A stretch of DNA of 64,000 nt from Corylus avellana (taxonomy: Eukaryota > Streptophyta > Magnoliopsida > Fagales > Betulaceae): contig NC_081546.1 of assembly GCF_901000735.1 (NCBI RefSeq), positions 25,298,529 through 25,362,528 of the forward strand. Reading direction: 5' to 3'. Shown here piece by piece: positions 57,761 through 64,000 of this stretch (its first letter is position 1; each line of letters starts with the position of its first letter). The position numbers and the translations under genes were made by a program. Under the pieces are notes generated by a model. The model saw nothing but the letters and a program-made list of their open reading frames with translations. It made no database searches and was not told the origin of the DNA.

Positions 57761-59447
57761 ATAGATCGATGGAGAGAGGGGGCATGTGAGCCCTCTCAAC
57801 CCCCCTTCCCTCTACCCCTGTGCTCATTTTACTTTGCTTGTGACAAAACATATCAAAGAACAAAATTTATGAATCTATCAACCCAAAACAATAAAATAAA
57901 AAATGCTAGTCTTGACTCTTTCTAAGTTTATAAACAAAACTTTAACTTGATTTCATTTTTCAATATCATATTGAGTATCAAACAAAATATAAATAATAAA
58001 TAGATATACAAACAAATAGCAGCGATCTAAAATTAAACAGATGAAAAAATAAGGACATACATTGTAGAAAAAAATATATATATATATACCTGTGAATTTT
58101 TCTTTCCAAACCCTCTCATTCCTAAGATGAAAATTATAGCATTTTTTTCGAATTTCATGTTAAAGTGAGAAAGAGAGAAGGGTTTGAGCAGTTTTGGCTT
58201 CATGTTTTCCAAGACGTTGAGAATATGGGAAGGACTGATTGTAGGGTGGCTTGTTAAATAAATGCCAACTTACTTGCCAGCTGGTTGAGGTAGAGAGAAG
58301 GGTAGAATAGGTACGTTTACTTTCCCTTTACTTTTACCTAAGAATTTGTTTATTTATTTATTTTTATTTTTATTTTTATTTTTTTTCTTTCTACGTGGTG
58401 TTTTTATTATATGAAAGCAACTTTGTATCACTAATTTCGTATAAGAGCATCCGAAATTAGTTTGATTTGACTATTATTATTATTATTTTTTCCTTTAATG
58501 TAGAATAATTATTTTGTAGTTTTTTCTTTTAATATAAATGGTAAATTGGTTGATTAGTCTATTCACTATTTATACTATAAACTTTGTTTATTATTATTTT
58601 GAATAACTTCGTTTTAAATCCTTGAATTAACACACAATTTGACAAGCTTCCCAAACTTTAAAGCCTTTCAATTTTAACTCTTTAACTTTCAATTTCAATT
58701 GCAATCATTTTCCTAAATTTTAAAGCCTCTCAATTTGAACTCTTTAACTTTCAATTTCAATTGCAGTTAATTTGAACCACTCTATCAGATTTTAAACGTT
58801 AAAAGTGAGACAATGATGTTTATACCCTTAATTTCTTTATAAAATTTCAAATTTACTCTTAATTCGAAATTATAAAATAGAAAAAAAAAATAATGTGAAA
58901 AAAAAAGATATTTTGGTCTTTTTAAGTATTGCCCTTAGAAATTAACGGGCTAAATCTGACTGTTTAAATTGACTAAAATTGAAAATTAAGAGGTTTAAAT
59001 TAAAAAAGTTTTAAAATTTGAGGACATATTAAATTGCGTAATAATTCAAGAGTTTAAAGTGAAGTTATCTCTATTATTTTTTCTCTTAATTTCTTTGTTT
59101 TACTCTCTCTCTCCTCCTTTTTCTTTTCACACTATCTCCCACATAAAGTAATATTTTAAAAAAATAATAAATAATAAAATAAATAATCTATTAGAATATG
59201 TATAAAAAAATAAGCAATTAAATTAAAAATTTATACTTTTTTAATAAGTATTTTGTTTACTTGTGTGCGGGAAGATGCTTTAATAATAGCTCTGAACAAA
59301 TTTGATAGCACGTCCAAGAAAATGATACACCGAATCGGTAGTGGAGCACATGGATCAAGGCCGTCAGTAAATGCAGGGCATGAAACTGTGGCATAATTTT
59401 ACCCAAAGCCTAAACCCATTTTTTCTTGTATGTTTGTATCAAAATAG
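57761..59447. repeat. Dispersed segmental duplication, copy 3
   Basis: This matches 6789-8420 along most of its length, and unit 2 (12361-12738) best in its last 370 bases. A CACTA terminus bounds it on the left and a copia LTR on the right. It contains MITE family M member 6. No coding frame is conserved. Confidence 0.75.
58600..59071. mobile_element. MITE family M, member 6
   Basis: Orthologous to 7603-8009 within the duplicated block. The ends GAATAACTTCGTTTTAAATC and ...TTTAAAGTGAAGTTATCTC are inverted. An extra internal duplication of TTTCAATTTCAATTGCA (58690-58765) makes the left arm longer than in the partner. Confidence 0.65.
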
Positions 59448-60280
59448 TGTTGCGATGTTTCAAACAATCTTTGTTATTCTATGGTTTATCATTACTTAAT
59501 ATTTGTTATTACCGTTTGATATTAAAACTTTTCATGAGTTTTAATGAAGGAAAACAAATTCTATTTTAATGGGTTTTTGCGGTTTTAACCATTGGGTCTT
59601 TTACAAATCTTAGATTTGTTTTAACCACTTGGAATGATGTTTTCATTGATTTTTGTTTGACCGTTTGATCCTTGCATATTAATTTTCTAACGTTTTGATT
59701 GTTGCTTTAAAGAGAGAATTGCAAAACGTTTTGACCATTGGTCATAAAGATTTTCTTAGAAAAATAACTTATGACAATAATGGTAGTCTCACGTTAAAAA
59801 AAGGAAATGAAGTTCACGTAGATATAGAACTTGATATATATATATATATATATTAAGCCAACTTTCCAGTTTTATGTGAGACTCAAAAAGAGTAGTTGAG
59901 ATATATATATATATATATATATATTTTATATATATGTTATTTTTCCATGTTTTTCGATTATGGAATTATTGTTCTACAAGAAAAGATTTGGGTTGTTCTA
60001 TTAGTCTTCGTTCTTAGAAGTGCGTCCTTAACGAAGGTAGACGCTATAGTCTAATCCTGGGAGGTTGCGTGTCAAAGGATCTGATCGCACCGAGTTATAC
60101 ACTCCGGGAGGCACGAATCAACCTTTAAGGACAACGCTCTTGCGTGATTCTATAGCATTGTGAGATCTTTCCATATTCTACATTCATCTCTTGTATTTTA
60201 TTTATTTTATTGTTAATTTTTAGATTGTAATGATTTTATATCAATGAGAATTTGTGCACCATCCAAAATTATTTCCAACA
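59448..60280 (+). repeat. 5' LTR of the copia element
   Basis: It begins TGTTG and ends CAACA, the inverted termini expected of an LTR. The left edge is confirmed because homology to unit 2 (12738) stops exactly there (TCAAAATAG). It contains two TA microsatellites (59839-59853 and 59901-59925) and a GC-richer segment (60030-60150) that may be the transcribed R region. The length is 833 bases. Confidence 0.75.
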
Positions 60281-61708
60281 ATCTTAAAGGTTGAGCCGAT
60301 GGTTGCACAAATATGATGATTAATTTGCGGTATGCAATTCGCATACAAGAAAGATGAAATCAATTCTTTAATGGAAAGATTTTTCTCTGAAAATTCTGAT
60401 AATTGATTCATTTATCAAAAGAAGAGCTTAATTTCATGCGTAAGTATTGAAAGTGAAAATATTTTGATTGAAAGAATTTTTATTTGACCCAAAATTTGTG
60501 TTATTTAATTTGTTCGTAAAATAATATTTTATTGTTGGGTTATGAATCTTGCAACAAAAAGAGTTAAGCCTTTTATGATTTTAGAACTTAGCATTTTGTG
60601 TTGTGTTGTGCTAAGCTTATTGGAGAACATCCATGTAGATTAATAATAATAACAATGAGTAGCACTTTATGTTATGTTGTGCTAAATGTGTGCAAAGAAT
60701 ACAACTTTGCTAAAGATTTTTGCAGGTAAGCACATTGTAAGAGGAAAAGATTTGGTGCGCGTATTGAGTCGATCGGTTCTCACAACACCTAGTTGGTGTG
60801 TGGTGGCGACAATTTATTTTGGAAGATCTTGGAGTAAAGCTATTGGCTCCGCTGTGAGTTTTAAACTTTGATTCATAGGTCTTATTTTTTTTATAACATA
60901 ATATACAATTTCATTTATTAAAAGAAAAATCAAGTGATGAAGGTGCTGCTTGATTGAGTTGAAATTTACATTACATGAATATTGTAATTTGATAAGTGAT
61001 GATCCTTTGTTGATTATTCTATTTCAAAGAAAAAAATAGTATCTAGTATTTATGTTAGCTATGACATGCTAGATTAGCATGGATACTTTAAAAGTATTTG
61101 CAAATTTTTCATTTATATCATTTAGCTTTCCAGTTTTCATGACATGTTGATTATGAATAAAATATATGTAATTATTGATGTTCTTATTGAGGCTCAATTA
61201 ATATTTGAGAAATTTATTGTATCATAAGATTGATACCAAAGACATATTTATGACAATGAGTCAATAATTAATAGTTGATTATTATTTGGTTGAGCCTAAT
61301 ACTTTGCATATTTATTGGACTTTAGGTGGAAAAATTGTTTTTAAAAATCTTGATAGAACTTGAAATATGCAACCCCTATATATATAATATATAAGGATCA
61401 TGTTGAAAAATTACAAGTGGTGATTAGTATTTTTAAAACATCTTTAGAACTGTCAATTGACAGAAAAGAAAGAAGAGTAAATGATAGATCATACTTATAG
61501 AAAAATGGGCTCATAGAAGTTATTTTTTAAAGTTCTTGTGAGCTATTAATGGAATTTTATTTTCTTGTAATTACTTGATTTATTTCATTCAGTATGATAG
61601 ATTTATACATGTAAATCTTGGCAACACCAAGAAAATGAAAAGAACTGATGAATGCTATGATTGTCAATTTTTGATCTATCCACCAAAGTGTGAGGGGAAG
61701 CCATTATT
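60281..61708 (+). other. Copia internal region without recognisable domains
   Basis: This should hold gag, protease and the integrase core. I recognise no zinc knuckle, protease or integrase DDE motif. ORFs are short; the 61-residue one at 60686 matches nothing I know. Heavy decay is the simplest reading. Confidence 0.5.
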
Positions 61709-62330
61709 TTGTTTGTCATATTCATAAGCATTTTGGAATACCTCGAAGTGTGGGGGTATTTGACAAATGTTATATTATCCGAGCCTACAAGGAAGAAACT
61801 TGGTTTTAAAACCTATGATTGTGATTTTATTAGTTTTACATGTAATAGTTCATGTTATAGATTTCCTACTATCAAGAGTGATGTTTTAGATTGCAATGCT
61901 ATTATTGAATATAAAAATGCTATTTTCTTTGAGCACGTATTTCCTTTGAAAAATAAGGAAAAATTATTTCATGAATTTTATGTTGCTTCTAATAAATTGT
62001 TGATGATGTGTAAGAATTGAGAAGAAGCAAGCGAACTAGAAGGAAAATGAATCTCGGTATGGATTTTATTGCTTATATTGTTAATGATGATCCAACATAT
62101 TATAGTGAAGCAATTAAATCTATTTTTGATGCATTTTATTTATTTTTAATTTAATTGGTTAGAAGCTATAAATAATTGAAATCAATTATGTCTAACCATG
62201 CTTGGAAACTCATTGAGTTACCTCCTAAGACCAAATCAATTGGTTATAAATAGGTGGTTAAGAATAAGCTTAAATTGGATTATACAATAGATAAGCACAT
62301 GGTAGACTGGGTAGCTAAAAGCTACAAGTA
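61709..62330 (+). pseudogene. Copia integrase C-terminus and start of reverse transcriptase
   Basis: 61709-62020 contains LEVWGYLTNV, then PTRKKLGFKTYDCDFI and CNAIIEYKNAIFFEH, the conserved region after the integrase core of copia polyproteins. After a stop it continues with SNHAWKLIELPPKTKSIGYK, a TAG where Trp is usual, then KNKLKLDYTIDKH and DWVAKSYK, the first reverse-transcriptase block. It breaks off at 62329, where a DNA transposon begins. Confidence 0.8.
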
Positions 62331-62792
62331 GGGGTGGGCAAATTAACCGTTACCGTTTAACCGGCCGTCTACCGGTTCGACCGAACCGATATAAACCGTA
62401 GCCGATATGCCGATATCGTTATCGGTTAAAAAAATTATACCGGAATCCGGTCCGGTCCGGTCCAGTCCGGTTAAGTTTTGCTTATCGGTTAACCGGTTTA
62501 ACCGGTTTAACCGATAAGAATTATTAGTCCAAAAAACGGCGCCGTTTAGAGAGCTGTATCTATCACCCATTTTCACCCAAAAAGGACGCCGTTTAGAGCT
62601 GTATGATGAATCAGTGTATACTATCAGTCTATCACCCAATTTCACCCGAATCACCCCACCACAGTCGAACCCTAAGCCCCTAAAATCAGTAANNNNNNNN
62701 NNNNNNNNNNNNNNNNNNNNNNNNNNNNNNNNNNNNNNNNNNNNNNNNNNNNNNNNNNNNNNNNNNNNNNNNNNNNNNNNNNNNNNNNNNNN
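62329..62792. mobile_element. DNA transposon inserted in the copia element (hAT-like), partly in a gap
   Basis: It starts TAGGGGTGGGCAAATTAACC, followed by dense ACCGGTT/AACCGG motifs (CGGTCCGGTCCGGTCC, GGTTAACCGG), typical of one plant hAT-type MITE end. The remainder (62530-62692) has two AAAACGGCGCCG/GGACGCCGTTTAGAG units and runs into 100 N. The right terminus is not visible. Confidence 0.6.
62693..62792. other. Assembly gap (100 N)
   Basis: Placeholder inside the copia reverse transcriptase, immediately after the inserted transposon. Confidence 0.95.
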
Positions 62793-63670
62793 AAGACATA
62801 GGTAAAGTTAATGTCATGTTAAACATTAAAGTTATTAGAGATAATGATTACATTATTTTATCTCGGATATATTATGTCGAAATGATGTTTAAAAGATTTA
62901 AACACTTTTCTTATAGACCTATGTCTACAGACTCTACACCATATGATTCAAAAATACACTTGGTTAAGAATCACGGTGATAGTGTTTTGCAAGGAAAATA
63001 TGCACAAATCATTGGTAGCTTGATGTTTTGACAAACTGTATATGCCTTGGTATTACATATATTGTTAGTAAATTGAGTAGATATACTCATAATTATGGTA
63101 TAGAGCCATTGTAATGCGATATCTAAATTGTTGAGATTCTCAAAGGGCACAATTAATTTTGGTTTGTCTTATTATGATTATCGTGCTATGTTGAAAGGAA
63201 TGCAACTGTATTATTGATTTAGATGAGCAAAGCCTACTAATGGCTTTTATGTGTTTACTCTGACTGGAGGAGCTATCTCTTGAAAGTCCTCAAAAGACTT
63301 GCATAGCAAGGTTTACTATGGAATCAGAGTTAATTACCTTGGAAAAGGCATGAAGTGAAGATGAAAGGCTAAATAACCTATTGGTTAATTTATTTAATTT
63401 GCCTTTAATGCTAACATAGCTGGATCTATGTGTTTATTGTGATTGTCAGGCTGCCAAAGCTCGAGTGATGAATTTATAATGAGAAAGTGCACAATATTGT
63501 GAGGTAGCTTATTGAGACCGGTATATGTCCATGGACTTTGTGAGGTCATAAAAGAATTCTGCAGATTCTTTGACCATGCCACTAGCAAGAAAGCTAGTGA
63601 GAGAAGCATCGAGGGGGATAGGACTGATACCCAAATCATGACACTGTGATTGATACCCAACCTCTGTGAT
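62793..63670 (+). pseudogene. Copia reverse transcriptase C-terminus and RNase H remnants
   Basis: 62793-63031 encodes NVMLNIKVIRDNDYIILSR, YVEMMFKRFKHF and YAQIIGSLMF, the copia block downstream of the catalytic site. A stop follows, then broken frames. 63430-63670 carries YCDCQAAKARV, a stop-rich stretch, then ADSLT-like and LVREASRGIGL motifs, as in the RNase H end of copia polyproteins. The YVDD catalytic block is absent, so it is deleted or in the gap. Confidence 0.75.
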
Positions 63671-64000
63671 TGGAGATCCCATGAATGAGGTTTAATGGGA
63701 AACGAAGTCACATGTGAAATGAGGTATGGTACTGTCAATTTATGCTTATTAACTATCTTGTTGAGAAGATTAGTGATGAGTCCATCCCTATGGTGTATGA
63801 CAGTACAAGATGCAGAGTGATTAAGGATGAGCTTAAAGCTCTTAATGGATCCATAGTCCTTACTCGTTGAAATGGGGTGTTTCCTGCACACACTCCTGAT
63901 GGATACCACCTATATGAGTGTGGAGTTGCTATCTCCTATGAGACTTGGGGTAGGTCTTTAGAGCGCTCATGAAAGCCATTTTTATGGTGTAATAACAAAA

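Larger units (their letters stand above)
59448..64000 (+). mobile_element. Decayed Ty1/copia retrotransposon, 5' LTR and pol remnants
   Basis: The 5' LTR (59448-60280) is followed by unrecognisable gag/protease sequence, an integrase C-terminal fragment (61709-62020), reverse-transcriptase pieces (62040-62330 and 62793-63130) and an RNase H tail (63420-63670). The order integrase before reverse transcriptase is diagnostic for copia. Many stops and frameshifts, plus an inserted DNA transposon at 62329. The 3' LTR is not in the window. Confidence 0.85.

Noticed and set aside
63394..63909. 171-codon minus-strand ORF
   Set aside because: It is antisense to the copia RNase H tail and 3' region, with no domain of its own.

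Overview
This is a piece of a plant nuclear genome, most likely a woody eudicot. It is AT-rich, most genes are intron-split, and MITEs, LTR retrotransposons, LINEs and a SINE dominate. Species cannot be read from the sequence. It is a draft assembly with eight N gaps, at 17829-17928, 20546-20645, 26821-26840, 44833-45099, 54156-54255, 55269-55368, 57385-57484 and 62693-62792.

The host-gene content is the wreck of a triterpenoid gene cluster. One oxidosqualene cyclase pseudogene on the minus strand (17993-21341, OSC1) lies head-to-head with a plus-strand cytochrome P450 of the CYP716 family (28151-32864). That P450 is in turn tail-to-tail with a complete 18-exon oxidosqualene cyclase pseudogene on the minus strand (35374-43440, OSC2). 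A third OSC fragment holding exons 15-18 sits inverted at 55369-57384 (OSC3). The cyclases carry the MLCYCR motif of the lupeol-synthase type, and CYP716 enzymes oxidise triterpene scaffolds, commonly at C-28. The ancestral locus may therefore have run 2,3-oxidosqualene to a lupane scaffold to an oxidised triterpenoid. That pathway is inference. Today OSC1 and OSC2 are clearly broken. The P450 still splices to an uninterrupted 483-residue protein, but its haem-binding loop is altered.

The rest is repeats. 1-5822 is a scrambled nest of one retroelement family (LTR-retrotransposon or pararetrovirus type), including an almost indel-free 1.27 kb inverted repeat. 6789-15170 is a segmental duplication (units 8010-11563 and 12361-15165) carrying MITEs that differ between copies; a third, partial copy lies at 57761-59447. 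23621-24527 is a three-unit tandem repeat with a SINE in the last unit. Intron 1 of OSC2 carries a complete non-autonomous LTR element (41394-43160). 49260-54155 is a fairly young LINE, followed by a second LINE 3' end in reverse orientation (54622-55268). 59448-64000 is a decayed Ty1/copia element whose 5' LTR cuts precisely into the third duplication copy. At least six MITEs with long terminal inverted repeats share one consensus across the window.

Most nonsense codons in OSC2, the retroelement ORFs, the LINE and the copia element are single C-to-T or G-to-A changes, as expected for methylated, silenced DNA.
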